Origin: Euryarchaeota archaeon UBA136 | Lineage (GTDB): Archaea > Thermoplasmatota > Poseidoniia > MGIII > CG-Epi1 | Length of the DNA stretch: 39,167 nucleotides | Assembly: GCA_002506485.1 (NCBI GenBank) | Contig: DAXQ01000068.1 | Coordinates: 1 to 39,167 of the forward strand | Reading direction: 5' to 3' | In this document: piece after piece, positions 8,437 to 16,785 of the stretch | Position numbering within the stretch: position 1 is the first letter of the stretch | Layout: the number at the start of each line of letters is the position of its first letter | The notes under the pieces: generated by a model | Database searches by the model: none | The model's input: only the letters and a program-made list of their open reading frames with translations | Told to the model about the DNA's origin: nothing | Translations under genes and position numbers: made by a program

Positions 8437-8931
8437 TCATGCCCCCGTAATCTCCTTAACGGCTGCTATTATGGAATCTATCTCTTCGCGTCCCACTGAA
8501 AAACGTTCACGGGCAAATATTGACCGGACGTCGTCTGGGTGCATAGGCAGGATGTCGGCAATTTTGGCTGCATAATAATCATTCACGTGCTCCAATTCAA
8601 TTACCTTTTTCATTAACATCTTCGATTCTTTAGGACCCAATTTAGACAATAGATGGACATGATCCAAAGCCAATTTGTGCTCATATTGAATCTGCTCGAT
8701 TAAGGTCATTCTCTGGGAACTGCAACTGTCACAAGTAGGACCCACTGGAGTCGGCTCCTCACCCTCTTCCGTGACCTCCTCGACGGCAGGTTCTGGTTCA
8801 GCATCAGGAACCGGTTGGAAATGACCACATTCAATACATCTCAATCGATTCTCCCTAACGCTCAGCTCCTTCTCTAGCATTTTGTTAACTACTCCCAGAG
8901 GAACTGGTTCGGGTTGTGGTTCTGACTCCAT
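8437..8931 (-). CDS. rpoF: DNA-directed RNA polymerase subunit F (Rpb4) with cysteine-rich insertion
   Basis: 164 residues, against the usual 105-120. Residues 10-24 (VPLGVVNKMLEKELS) match the Rpb4 N-terminal tip. Residues 77-164 match the HRDC-like body: LALDHVHLLSKLGP, then AAKIADILPMHPDDVRSIFARERFSV. Rpb4 pairs with RpoE (Rpb7) to form the polymerase stalk, which binds nascent RNA and aids promoter opening and elongation. Between the two parts there is an unusual insertion with CIEC (residues 32-35), an acidic/proline stretch and CDSC (residues 67-70), which could bind zinc. The gene is in an operon with eL21 (10-nt gap) and DUF655 (3-nt gap), a classical archaeal arrangement. Confidence 0.9.
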   Translation of the reverse strand: MESEPQPEPVPLGVVNKMLEKELSVRENRLRCIECGHFQPVPDAEPEPAVEEVTEEGEEPTPVGPTCDSCSSQRMTLIEQIQYEHKLALDHVHLLSKLGPKESKMLMKKVIELEHVNDYYAAKIADILPMHPDDVRSIFARERFSVGREEIDSIIAAVKEITGA

Positions 8932-8941
8932 TTTAACTCCT

Positions 8942-9235
8942 TTAGTTAGCCTTTCTAAGATGCTCCGGACGGACTATCAAGTCCTTGTCCATATTTCCTA
9001 CACGGGTGCGGACCACATATGCTTTGCCTTGATTCCTAGTTATTTTACCAGTCAGTCCCTGAAATCTATGGTGGGGTTGCCCCTTATGGAAGGAAGGATC
9101 TATGACTATACTCACCATATCTCCATCATTGAATGTTTGAAGTGAACGTGTTATTGGTGATAGCCCTCGCTCCCTGCTTGGGCGTGACATCTTGTGGCGC
9201 GAACCACTCCTTAAACCTTGGGATCTCTTAGCCAT
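8942..9235 (-). CDS. rpl21e: 50S ribosomal protein eL21
   Basis: 97 residues from the ATG at 9235 (MAKRSQGLRSGSRHKM). An upstream ATG at 9256 would add seven residues and extend deeper into pus10, so 9235 is preferred. Features of the eL21 family are the basic N-terminus, the SH3-like barrel segment NDGDMVSIVIDPSFHKGQPH, and RFQGLTGKITRNQGKAYVV. It is a structural protein of the large ribosomal subunit. It starts 8 nt inside the end of pus10, indicating translational coupling, and precedes rpoF. Confidence 0.95.
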   Translation of the reverse strand: MAKRSQGLRSGSRHKMSRPSRERGLSPITRSLQTFNDGDMVSIVIDPSFHKGQPHHRFQGLTGKITRNQGKAYVVRTRVGNMDKDLIVRPEHLRKAN

Positions 9236-10469
9236 TTTTTTTCTCGCTGTTATCAAGGTGAAGATTGAGGACGTCCAAAACCTCTACCTTGCACGGTGAA
9301 TCGACCAGCAAGGACAAACTGGGATCTGTCCGACCCCCATCGCCGCTGACAAGTTCACGAATGTAGGTACCGTGCTGAGCCCTAATCTCCAGTTCCACCA
9401 TCCCCTTAACAAAAGACTTGACAGTCATATAGTTAATCAGGCGAGGGCGTACTAAGTCAGCTCGACGATGCGATACTCGTGTAGGTGTCCGCTGTTCGAC
9501 AACCGCGTTCGACAACCTCTGTGCCCCTTTCTTAAGGCTTTCGATAGAGAGTTCTCGAGATACCGATACGTCAACCCTATACGTTTTCTCACAAACCGTG
9601 TTTTTTAGTTGAGCAACTCTGGATCTCGGTACTATTTTCAGATTGGTGATCTTTATGCGGTCCTTATGTGACGAATTCGCATCTTCAGCAATATTAACCA
9701 GATCTAGCTCTCTTCTTTTGGGCCTCCTAAGTTCCAGGACAAAGGGGCGACCAGCACCTAACATCGCAGCATCGATGTCTTCACGACCCATACCATGGAA
9801 CAAATCTTCATCAGACAAGCTAATTTCTAGGAACTTTTCAGCAATCAAGGACTGTACGGAATCAGGATATAATTGTCCAGTATTATTGCATTTCCGACAT
9901 CCGACTCCTTTGCAACTGCTACACGGCCAGCGGGTTTGGGGTATTGTCCTATCAAATTTGTTGTAATTACCCTCGATAAATAGAGATCTTATTTCTAACT
10001 CAACCGTATCATAACGAGTATCGACAATAGCAACCGCATCCGGACTGTCAAGTAATGCATCAATACCGGATTTATTGTATACTCCTATCCCTATTTCCCG
10101 ATTTAATTGGGATTTGATAGACTCACCCAGTTCTTCCCCAAATACAGACTGGAATTCTATCTCTTTCTCCAATATCTCGTTGTCAACTATGGTACCTATC
10201 TTGAAAGTGGAAAGTGAAAACTTGGAGAAATCCTCTAAAACCATTTCAATGAAATTCTCTATATCTCCAATCAGCCCATCACAAATCCTACATCCGGACT
10301 CGGCACAAATAAGGTCTTCCAGAACGGTATCTTCCTGAAGTTCAAATTGGTTCAACATCTCTAGACCACGTTCCCGATTATCCAGACCAAAACCTACACG
10401 CCCTACTGCCCTTCCTAGACACGAAATACAGAATGGGCCAAAGGATTCTATTTTTTTAAAATCAAACAT
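9228..10469 (-). CDS. pus10: tRNA pseudouridine synthase Pus10
   Basis: 413 residues from the ATG at 10469 (MFDFKKIESFG); upstream codons to 10520 lie inside the GDPD gene and look non-native. Residues 14-17 (CISC) and CAESGCRIC (55-63) are the N-terminal cysteine module followed by a THUMP-like region. At about 183 comes CSSCKGVGCRKCNNTG, the characteristic Pus10 CxxCxGxGCxxCxxTG signature. GREDIDAAMLGAGRPF (228-243) holds the catalytic aspartate motif. The C-terminus has GTYIRELVSGDGGRTDPS. Archaeal Pus10 makes pseudouridine 54/55 in the T-loop of tRNA. The start overlaps the GDPD stop by 8 nt, and the end overlaps the eL21 start by 8 nt. Confidence 0.93.
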   Translation of the reverse strand: MFDFKKIESFGPFCISCLGRAVGRVGFGLDNRERGLEMLNQFELQEDTVLEDLICAESGCRICDGLIGDIENFIEMVLEDFSKFSLSTFKIGTIVDNEILEKEIEFQSVFGEELGESIKSQLNREIGIGVYNKSGIDALLDSPDAVAIVDTRYDTVELEIRSLFIEGNYNKFDRTIPQTRWPCSSCKGVGCRKCNNTGQLYPDSVQSLIAEKFLEISLSDEDLFHGMGREDIDAAMLGAGRPFVLELRRPKRRELDLVNIAEDANSSHKDRIKITNLKIVPRSRVAQLKNTVCEKTYRVDVSVSRELSIESLKKGAQRLSNAVVEQRTPTRVSHRRADLVRPRLINYMTVKSFVKGMVELEIRAQHGTYIRELVSGDGGRTDPSLSLLVDSPCKVEVLDVLNLHLDNSEKKNG

Positions 10470-11169
10470 TCTGCATTGACTCCCTAATTTCCATTGCCCT
10501 TTCAGGAATATCAGTAACAATGGAATGAATGCCTTTACGTAACAATGTTCTCAAAAGATCGTCATCATTGACGGTCCAGACTTGTATGGGAAGCTGCATC
10601 TTACTCAATTTTGTCATTAGCCCTACTTCAAATATCTTATAATTGGGTGAAAGAAAATCGGCGCCATCAACAGTTACACTCGAACCCGTAAAAGACTCCT
10701 TCAGAACATTGACGAATTGGGACATCGTCCATTCTTCGCCCATCAATAAACCGGTATAGACTTTACTATCTATTTCTTTAATTCTTTTAATCACTTGCCT
10801 GTCAAAGGATTTCATTATGAAATCGTCATATTCAAAATAGTCCAGTAGAATATTGATAACTTCATTTTCATATCCTGTTTCCTTGAGATCTATATCCACT
10901 TGAATCTTCCCCTTTGCTGACCGGAGAACTTGCTCCAGAGTAGGAATCTGGGTATTCATTTCAGTTACCTCAGAAAAAGACAGAGACATTAGTGGTTTAT
11001 CACCAATTTCAGCATCGTGAAAGCAGACAATCTGGCCATCTCTGGTACGGCGGACATCAAATTCCACCATGTCTATGTTAAAGTCAATTGCATCTCCTAT
11101 TGATTGTAATGTATTGTCTGGGCTTTCATTGGAAGTGCGGCCTCGGTGTGATATTATCTTGGTGACCAT
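10462..11169 (-). CDS. Glycerophosphodiester phosphodiesterase family protein
   Basis: 235 residues. IISHRGRTSNESPDNTLQSI contains the HRG motif. MVEFDVRRTRDGQIVCFHD contains the conserved E-x-D and HD residues. IQVDIDLKE and VWTVND are later conserved TIM-barrel strands. The enzyme hydrolyses glycerophosphodiesters to glycerol phosphate and an alcohol. The usual PENT motif, whose Glu binds metal, reads PDNT here, so activity or metal preference may be shifted. There is no signal peptide, so it is cytoplasmic. It is the first gene of an otherwise RNA- and ribosome-related operon and overlaps pus10 by 8 nt. Confidence 0.88.
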   Translation of the reverse strand: MVTKIISHRGRTSNESPDNTLQSIGDAIDFNIDMVEFDVRRTRDGQIVCFHDAEIGDKPLMSLSFSEVTEMNTQIPTLEQVLRSAKGKIQVDIDLKETGYENEVINILLDYFEYDDFIMKSFDRQVIKRIKEIDSKVYTGLLMGEEWTMSQFVNVLKESFTGSSVTVDGADFLSPNYKIFEVGLMTKLSKMQLPIQVWTVNDDDLLRTLLRKGIHSIVTDIPERAMEIRESMQNV

Positions 11170-11179
11170 ACAGTATAAG

Positions 11180-11204
11180 GGTGCTTACGCACCATGTTTA
11201 AATA
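11180..11204. promoter_or_regulatory. Divergent promoter: shared TTTAAATA box A and an adjacent inverted repeat
   Basis: TTTAAATA at 11197-11204 lies near the middle of the 62-nt gap between GDPD (minus, ATG at 11169) and the HEAT/SAP gene (plus, ATG at 11232). Its TTTAAA core is palindromic, and initiation 26 nt away on either side would fall within a few bases of each ATG. A 5-bp inverted repeat GGTGC-TTAC-GCACC (11180-11193) lies on the GDPD side, a possible regulator site or short 5' hairpin. Confidence 0.5.
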
Positions 11205-11231
11205 GTGTGAGTAGGTGACAGACAGATTATC

Positions 11232-11978
11232 ATGGAAAGTGATTCTGAACCGAGCAGTGGAACGTCTGGCAGGATAGAGGATTTGATTATAGATTTAGGT
11301 AATGAACGTTTCATGACCAGACATGAAGCCCTACAATCCCTTAGGGAAATGCTACCTTTACATGAAAGGGCGATATCCTCTGAACTAGTGAGATGGGTTC
11401 AGCTATACGGGAAATCTGACGCAGGCGGTAGTGCCTCATTTGTCAATAAAGCAGCCTTGGAACTGTTTCAAGAAATGACCGAAATAGGCCTTGAACCTCT
11501 AATCAACGATGGACTGAAAAACGGTGATTTTTATGCACGGAGAACCGCCATGGATGCGATTGGGCGAACTGGAAGACTTTCCATTATGCCCTATCTCATA
11601 GATGGAATGAAGGACGGGGACCGTTATACGAGATGGCATGCAGCCAAAGGACTTGGCCGGTTTGCAGGATCAAATGATGCAAGAGAAGCTCTCGTTGAGG
11701 GATTATCCGATAGTGATCCTTATGTACGTAGAAGAGCGGGACGATCACTGGAAAGATTTGGAGGAGTTGGTCCAAGCGAAGATAAAGTCGAAGGACCTAT
11801 GGAAGAAGGTGGTACAGGGGACATAGATGGTGATGGAATTCCAGATTCTGAAGATGATGAACCAAGAAAGGCAGACTACGATTCAATGACCGTAGCTCAA
11901 TTGAAGAAAGTTCTGAAGGAAAAAGGAATGACTGTTTCCGGAAAGAAAGCAGATTTAATAACTAGATTGAAAGAGTAA
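11232..11978 (+). CDS. HEAT-repeat protein with TSP3-like acidic motif and C-terminal SAP domain
   Basis: 248 residues in four parts. Residues 1-80 are helical. Residues 85-177 carry HEAT/PBS-lyase-type repeats (YARRTAMDAIGRTG, YTRWHAAKGLGRFAG, YVRRRAGRSLERFGG). Residues 197-210 are a Ca-binding-like DIDGDGIPDSEDDE, reminiscent of thrombospondin type 3. Residues 215-248 are a SAP domain (MTVAQLKKVLKEKGMTVSGKKADLI), a known DNA-binding helix pair. There is no signal peptide or membrane helix, so a cytoplasmic scaffold tethered to DNA is plausible. The partner is unknown. It is transcribed alone, divergently from GDPD, and converges on asnS with a 1-nt gap. Confidence 0.85.
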   Translation: MESDSEPSSGTSGRIEDLIIDLGNERFMTRHEALQSLREMLPLHERAISSELVRWVQLYGKSDAGGSASFVNKAALELFQEMTEIGLEPLINDGLKNGDFYARRTAMDAIGRTGRLSIMPYLIDGMKDGDRYTRWHAAKGLGRFAGSNDAREALVEGLSDSDPYVRRRAGRSLERFGGVGPSEDKVEGPMEEGGTGDIDGDGIPDSEDDEPRKADYDSMTVAQLKKVLKEKGMTVSGKKADLITRLKE

Positions 11979-11979
11979 G

Positions 11980-13320
11980 TTAAGGCGTTGTTCTTCGCAT
12001 CGTGCGTGGGAAAGGAATTACGTGCTTAATATGATCTGAACCACAAATCCAGCTTACCGTTCTATCAATACCAAGACCAAAACCAGAATGTGGAACGCTA
12101 CCAAATTTCCTGATATCCAAATACCATCCATAGGATTCGGGTTCCAAATCTTCTTCCTTAATCCTCTCAATAAGTTCATCTGGGGACCACACTCTCTCGC
12201 CTCCTCCAATTATTTCGCCATATCCCTCAGGTGCCAATAGATCGTGACAAAAAAGGGCTTTAGGGTCACTGGGATCTGGCCTATGGTAGAATCCCTTCTC
12301 CTTTGGAAAATGAGTTATGTAAAGCGGGGAACGAAGTTCCTGAGTGAGCGCTTTTTCCTCCTTGTATCCGAAATCATCACCCCATCCCAAATCAAATCCC
12401 ATAGAATTCAGTTTGTCTAAAACATCTTCATATTTTATCTTGTCAAAAGGGGCCTTGATATTCTCCAAGACTGAAACATCCCTTCCAAGAAATTCCAACT
12501 CTGTCCTGTTAGCAGATAAAACCTCCTTCAGGATGTACACAATCATACCCTCTTCAAGTTCCATCATCTGATGGTTGTGGAGCCATGCTGACTCAACCTC
12601 AGCATGCCAGAACTCTGTCAGATGGCGCCGTGTTCGAGATTTTTCAGCTCTAAACGATGGAGCAAGAGTGAATATGTTCTCCAAGCCAAACATCGTAGCC
12701 TCTGCATACAATTGCCAGGATTGACTTAAGTGCGCATAGAACTTTTGACCGCTTTCCTCATTTTCATCATCATATGACACATTGAAAAGTGTAGAACCAC
12801 CTTCACAGGCTGACGTGGTGAAGCTTGGTGACTGTATCTCTGTGAAATCCAAATTGGTCCAGTAGTCTCTGAATGCTTTGAAGACTGTTGAGCGAATCTT
12901 AAGAGCTGACACCATATTCCTGCTACGCAGCCATAGATGCCTATTGTTCAGTAGATGTTCGTCACTTTGGTCCTTAGTTATAGGGAAAGTTTCAGCAAAA
13001 TGGAAAACCTCGAACTTGGACGCCCTAATTTCCCATCCACCCGGAGCTCTATCATCCTTTACCGGTTCACCTTCTAATATCACCGATGATTCAATCAGTG
13101 CCTTGCTAGCTCCATCGAAGTCAGACTTTGCCACTTTGTCTCTGGAGACTGTACATTGAATTACACCTGTAGAATCCCTCACAACAACGAAGGCCAGCTT
13201 TCCGGAAGAACGGGTTCTATAGATCCATCCTCTGATTTTGACAGATTTCCCAGATTTACCAGATAATACATCGCGAATCAAAGTGTAACCTGCGTCATCG
13301 GGGAATTCAGGGTATTCCAT
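11980..13320 (-). CDS. asnS: Asparaginyl-tRNA synthetase
   Basis: 446 residues from the ATG at 13320 (MEYPEFPDDAGYT). A GTG at 13365 would add 15 residues, but the only strong box A upstream (13383-13391) predicts initiation after it. The N-terminal OB fold is VKIRGWIYRTRSSGKLAFVVVRD. The class II core has SACEGGSTLF, motif 2 FRAEKSRTRRHLTEFWHAE and motif 3 HSGFGLGIDRTV. YLDIRKFGSVPHSG distinguishes AsnRS from AspRS. It charges tRNA-Asn directly, which implies the organism need not rely on the amidotransferase route for asparagine. It is divergent from eL41 and convergent with the HEAT/SAP gene. Confidence 0.93.
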   Translation of the reverse strand: MEYPEFPDDAGYTLIRDVLSGKSGKSVKIRGWIYRTRSSGKLAFVVVRDSTGVIQCTVSRDKVAKSDFDGASKALIESSVILEGEPVKDDRAPGGWEIRASKFEVFHFAETFPITKDQSDEHLLNNRHLWLRSRNMVSALKIRSTVFKAFRDYWTNLDFTEIQSPSFTTSACEGGSTLFNVSYDDENEESGQKFYAHLSQSWQLYAEATMFGLENIFTLAPSFRAEKSRTRRHLTEFWHAEVESAWLHNHQMMELEEGMIVYILKEVLSANRTELEFLGRDVSVLENIKAPFDKIKYEDVLDKLNSMGFDLGWGDDFGYKEEKALTQELRSPLYITHFPKEKGFYHRPDPSDPKALFCHDLLAPEGYGEIIGGGERVWSPDELIERIKEEDLEPESYGWYLDIRKFGSVPHSGFGLGIDRTVSWICGSDHIKHVIPFPRTMRRTTP

Positions 13321-13382
13321 ATTAACGCGATTAGATGCTCTGTCAAATAACTTTCCGATACTCACTTGTTGGGAAGGTTTGA

Positions 13383-13391
13383 TTTTATATA
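13383..13391. promoter_or_regulatory. Box A of the eL41 / asnS divergent promoter
   Basis: TTTTATATA lies 28-36 nt before the eL41 ATG (13419), giving a near-leaderless start on the plus strand. Read on the minus strand it would start transcription near 13361, upstream of the asnS ATG at 13320. Confidence 0.5.
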
Positions 13392-13418
13392 CAGTAGGCG
13401 AGTGCGCTCATCCCAATA

Positions 13419-13523
13419 ATGAAGAGAAGTTCCCGAGTCTGGAAAAAAGCCGGAAAACAACGTTGGAAGTGGCGTAAGAAGAAGATGCGCCGCCGAAAGC
13501 GTGAAAGAAAGCGTAACAAGTAA
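13419..13523 (+). CDS. rpl41e: 50S ribosomal protein eL41 (34 residues)
   Basis: A 34-codon gene: MKRSSRVWKKAGKQRWKW followed by RKKKMRRRKRERKRNK. It is almost entirely Lys and Arg with three tryptophans. This closely follows the archaeal eL41 pattern (M-K-R-x-x-R-x-W-K-K, RWKW, K-K-x-R-R-x-K-R). eL41 is the smallest ribosomal protein, a single helix at the subunit interface, and is often missed because of its length. A TATA box sits about 30 nt upstream. It is followed 58 nt later by pheT. Confidence 0.88.
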   Translation: MKRSSRVWKKAGKQRWKWRKKKMRRRKRERKRNK

Positions 13524-13580
13524 ACTTAGATTGAACTTATCGACATATTTGCTTATAACGGCATTATATAAGGGTCTAAG

Positions 13581-15194
13581 ATGCCAGTAATTAATATAGA
13601 ACTTGAAGACCTTAATCGAATGCTTAAGAGTCCAATAAGTTCCGCCGATTTTTCTAGAATCATTCCTGAAATTGGAGCTGATCCGGATGAAATTGGAAAG
13701 AATGAAGCCACCATAGAATTCTTTCCAGATAGGCCTGATTTACTGTCAACCGAGGGTGTAGCGCGTGCTGTGAGGGCATTCACAGAACAAAAACTTGGAT
13801 TGGTGGTGTATGATACCAAGCCAGCGTCAACCCATATGATTGTTTCACCCGATGTACTCAAGATTCGACCGTTCGTACTGGGTGGGATTGCAAGAAGTGT
13901 TAAACTGGATGATACCTCGATAAAATCCTTAATGGAACTTCAGGAAAAGTTACACGTAACTCTGGGTCGAAAGAGAAGAAAGGTATCTATTGGAATACAT
14001 GATCTATCCAAATTGAAAGCGCCATTCAACTATGGCACCTGCTCACCACATGAACCAGCCTTCATACCACTCCAAAAAGACTATGAAATGACACCCGAGG
14101 AGATCCTGAATGAGCATCCTAAAGGAATGGAATACGCGCATCTACTGGAGGATTTCAAAAAATACCCCCTAATTACTGACGCGAATGGGGAAGTCGCCTC
14201 CTTGCCACCCATAATTAATGGAGTATTGACAACCATCACAAAGAAAACTAAAGAAGTACTGATTGATGTTACTGGATTGGAGCAAGAAGCTGTTGAGGCC
14301 TGCCTCAATATTGTTGCTGCTGCCTTGGTAGAACGTGGTGGAGAAATTGAACAATTAGAGATAAGATACCCCTCTGAAAAGATAATTGTGCCAAGAATGG
14401 AGCCCAAGATTCATAAAATCAAAAATGACTACTTAGTTAGTTTATTGGGTTTTGATCCTGGGAATTTTGCCATATTCAAGGCATTCCGAAAATGCGCCAT
14501 GGAACCTGACCTGAAGGATGATATATGGCATGTCAAAGTTCCTGCTTACAGATCTGATATACTTCATCCTATCGATTTATTGGAAGAAGTAGCAATTGGA
14601 ATAGGATACGAAGAGATACCGGAACATCTACCCCAGGAGGCCCACTTTGGTGAAGGCCTCAAATCCCGGACATTAGAAAGTAAGTGTAGAGAAACCATGT
14701 TGGGTGTTGGATTTCAAGAAGTTGTGACCTTGACCCTGACGTCTACGAAAATGTTGCATGAGAATACTGGAAGGGAGAGTGAATATGAAGCTGAAGTGTC
14801 TAATCCCGTTACTGAGGATTACCATATGCTGCGTTCTAGTATTTTGCCTAGTCTTCTGGAGCTTCTAAGCAGCAATCGCCATCGAGAATTGCCACAGAAA
14901 GTATTTGAGGTAGGGCAAGTAATCAGAGAACACTCTAATCGAATGTCTTTAGCATGGATTGAATTGGAAAGCAAGGGTACTTTCTCAAAGGCCAGAACTA
15001 CAGCCGAAAGCATTGCACATAGATTAGGTATTTCCGGTGAAACTGCAGAAGGAAAAGACCCTGCTTTCATACCTGGAAGATGTGCTCAAATCAAAACGAA
15101 AGACATCACCTTGACTTATGGCGAGATACATCCCAGTGCTTTGGAAAAATTTGAACTGGGATATCCTGCGATTGGTGGTGAGATTCATTGGTAA
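13581..15194 (+). CDS. pheT: Phenylalanyl-tRNA synthetase beta subunit
   Basis: 537 residues, the length of the archaeal/eukaryotic-type beta chain. The N-terminal MPVINIELEDLNRML, EFFPDRPDLLSTEGVAR and VSIGIHDLSKLKAPFNYG are typical. YRSDILHPIDLLEEVAIGIGYEEIP is the B5 region. The class II-like fold follows (LRSSILPSLLELLSSN). It forms the alpha2beta2 PheRS with PheS, which is encoded 6 kb away on the other strand (21471-22940) instead of next to it. A box A-like CTTATAAC (13552-13559) predicts an almost leaderless start. It is the first gene of the pheT-unknown-priS-rnhB-SCP2 run, and its stop overlaps the next start by 7 nt. Confidence 0.95.
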   Translation: MPVINIELEDLNRMLKSPISSADFSRIIPEIGADPDEIGKNEATIEFFPDRPDLLSTEGVARAVRAFTEQKLGLVVYDTKPASTHMIVSPDVLKIRPFVLGGIARSVKLDDTSIKSLMELQEKLHVTLGRKRRKVSIGIHDLSKLKAPFNYGTCSPHEPAFIPLQKDYEMTPEEILNEHPKGMEYAHLLEDFKKYPLITDANGEVASLPPIINGVLTTITKKTKEVLIDVTGLEQEAVEACLNIVAAALVERGGEIEQLEIRYPSEKIIVPRMEPKIHKIKNDYLVSLLGFDPGNFAIFKAFRKCAMEPDLKDDIWHVKVPAYRSDILHPIDLLEEVAIGIGYEEIPEHLPQEAHFGEGLKSRTLESKCRETMLGVGFQEVVTLTLTSTKMLHENTGRESEYEAEVSNPVTEDYHMLRSSILPSLLELLSSNRHRELPQKVFEVGQVIREHSNRMSLAWIELESKGTFSKARTTAESIAHRLGISGETAEGKDPAFIPGRCAQIKTKDITLTYGEIHPSALEKFELGYPAIGGEIHW

Positions 15195-15592
15195 AGTTAC
15201 CTGTCTGTTTTGAATCAAGGTCTACAGCTACTATTTTTAGAAAAATGCTGGATGAAATAGGGCATGAATACAAACGGAAAAATGTCAGCCGTTCATATAC
15301 CCGAGTCGCTGTGGTGATTGCACTAGAAAGGACAGCATTAGTTCATAGATACGAAATCGGGGATGGGGGCCTTATAGTAGACATCTGGGAAGAGAAACCC
15401 AGCTCTGGTAGCGTAACTTACATTGAGATAAGAGGAGGAGGTGAAGCTGAACAGAGAGAATTACTGCAAAGATTCTCGGAGAAGTTACCACGCCGACCAT
15501 GGGAATACACATTTGGACAAAAACTTAGGAATGGATGGTTAAGTCAAGGAATTATGGGCGCCAAGAAGTCTTGGCATAAGGTAATCGGATGA
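15188..15592 (+). CDS. Conserved-looking hypothetical protein between pheT and priS
   Basis: 134 residues starting at a TTG (15188) that overlaps the pheT stop by 7 nt. There is no ATG near the beginning. The protein is basic and shows an alpha/beta pattern: FRKMLDEIGHEYKRKNVSRSY, VAVVIALERTALVHRYEI, VTYIEIRGGGEAEQRELLQRFSEKL and a C-terminal KLRNGWLSQGIMGAKKSW. No family is recognised. Its 4-nt overlap with priS (ATGA) and its place in a replication/translation operon imply co-expression with primase. Binding of nucleic acid or a protein partner is possible but not shown. Confidence 0.75.
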   Translation: MVKLPVCFESRSTATIFRKMLDEIGHEYKRKNVSRSYTRVAVVIALERTALVHRYEIGDGGLIVDIWEEKPSSGSVTYIEIRGGGEAEQRELLQRFSEKLPRRPWEYTFGQKLRNGWLSQGIMGAKKSWHKVIG

Positions 15593-16785
15593 GCCTGCTG
15601 AAAGATATCGAACCGATTAAAACTAAAGATTTTTTGAAAGAAAAATTCAAAGATTACTACAAAGATGCCGAGATAACACTACCGCCTAGATTTACATCAA
15701 GGGAATGGGGATTCCTCAGTTGGAGGGGGGGAATTATGAATCGGCATGTCAAATTTAAATCGACAAAGGAAATTAGTGCCTATTTAGCTAGAGTGGCACC
15801 AGCACATTGCTATCACTCAGTTGCCTATTATGAGGACCCGGGTAAAAACACAATGATTGATAAACAATGGCAAGGTGCAGATCTGATATTTGATCTGGAT
15901 GCTGACCACTTGCCTGAGATGGAGGATGTGAAGAAAGGAAAAATAGCATTTTCAAGACTTATGGAATTTATAAGAGAACAAACCCATAGACTAGTTGTCG
16001 ATGTGCTATTAGGTGATTTCGGATTGAACGAGGAAGATTTATTGATTACCTTTAGCGGAGGAAGAGGTTATCACGTCCATGTAAGAACCCCTACAGTTCT
16101 GACATTACCATCAGGAGCAAGAAGAGAATTAGCAGATTATATGACCGGGAAAGGACTGAACACAAACCGAATTTTAGACGATGCGGGATATACTATAGAA
16201 GTACCTGTAAGGGGCAAAGGTATGGAGAGAAAGAATCTAGGTGTGGAGAAATTACCGGATAAAAATTCTAAAAGCTGGAGAGGGGCCATTGCTAGACAAA
16301 TTCACAAAATACTGGATGACCTCAGGGAGCATGAGCCCAAAGAACTGAAAAAAATAACTAAACAATTAGGAATAAGAATCAATACTGGAGACCTAAAAAA
16401 AGATAATGAAAAACTCTTCAACAAACTTTCTAAGGCTTCTAAAAAGAAGTTAGTCCGAATTGCCCTAAAAGAAACTGCAATCTATCCTGATGAACCTGTA
16501 ACTGGAGACATACATCGCCTCATTCGTTTACCAGGGTCTTTACATGGTGGTTCAGGACTTAGGGTGACTGTGTTGACTTCGAAGAAACTAGAAACATTCG
16601 ATCCTATGAAAGAGGCTATCGCTTTTGGAGAAGGGCCTGTAAAGGTCCGTTCTATCGTGAATCACCCAGTTACGATGGGGGATGGGATTGCCACATTAAA
16701 ACCTGAAAGTGTTGTTGAATTACCAGAAATGGCAGCCGTCTATTTTATGGCCCGGAATTGGGCACATCTAGCTCTTGAAACATGA
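15589..16785 (+). CDS. priS: DNA primase small (catalytic) subunit
   Basis: 398 residues of the archaeo-eukaryotic primase family. GADLIFDLDADH (97-107) carries the catalytic aspartates D102 and D104. ITFSGGRGYHVHVRTP holds the SGGRGxHVH nucleotide-binding motif. HRLIRLPGSLHGGSGLRV is the conserved C-terminal segment near the third catalytic Asp region. It makes primers for replication together with PriL, which is not in this window. It overlaps the preceding gene and rnhB by 4 nt each (ATGA), so translation is coupled and priming and primer removal are encoded together. Confidence 0.95.
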   Translation: MSLLKDIEPIKTKDFLKEKFKDYYKDAEITLPPRFTSREWGFLSWRGGIMNRHVKFKSTKEISAYLARVAPAHCYHSVAYYEDPGKNTMIDKQWQGADLIFDLDADHLPEMEDVKKGKIAFSRLMEFIREQTHRLVVDVLLGDFGLNEEDLLITFSGGRGYHVHVRTPTVLTLPSGARRELADYMTGKGLNTNRILDDAGYTIEVPVRGKGMERKNLGVEKLPDKNSKSWRGAIARQIHKILDDLREHEPKELKKITKQLGIRINTGDLKKDNEKLFNKLSKASKKKLVRIALKETAIYPDEPVTGDIHRLIRLPGSLHGGSGLRVTVLTSKKLETFDPMKEAIAFGEGPVKVRSIVNHPVTMGDGIATLKPESVVELPEMAAVYFMARNWAHLALET

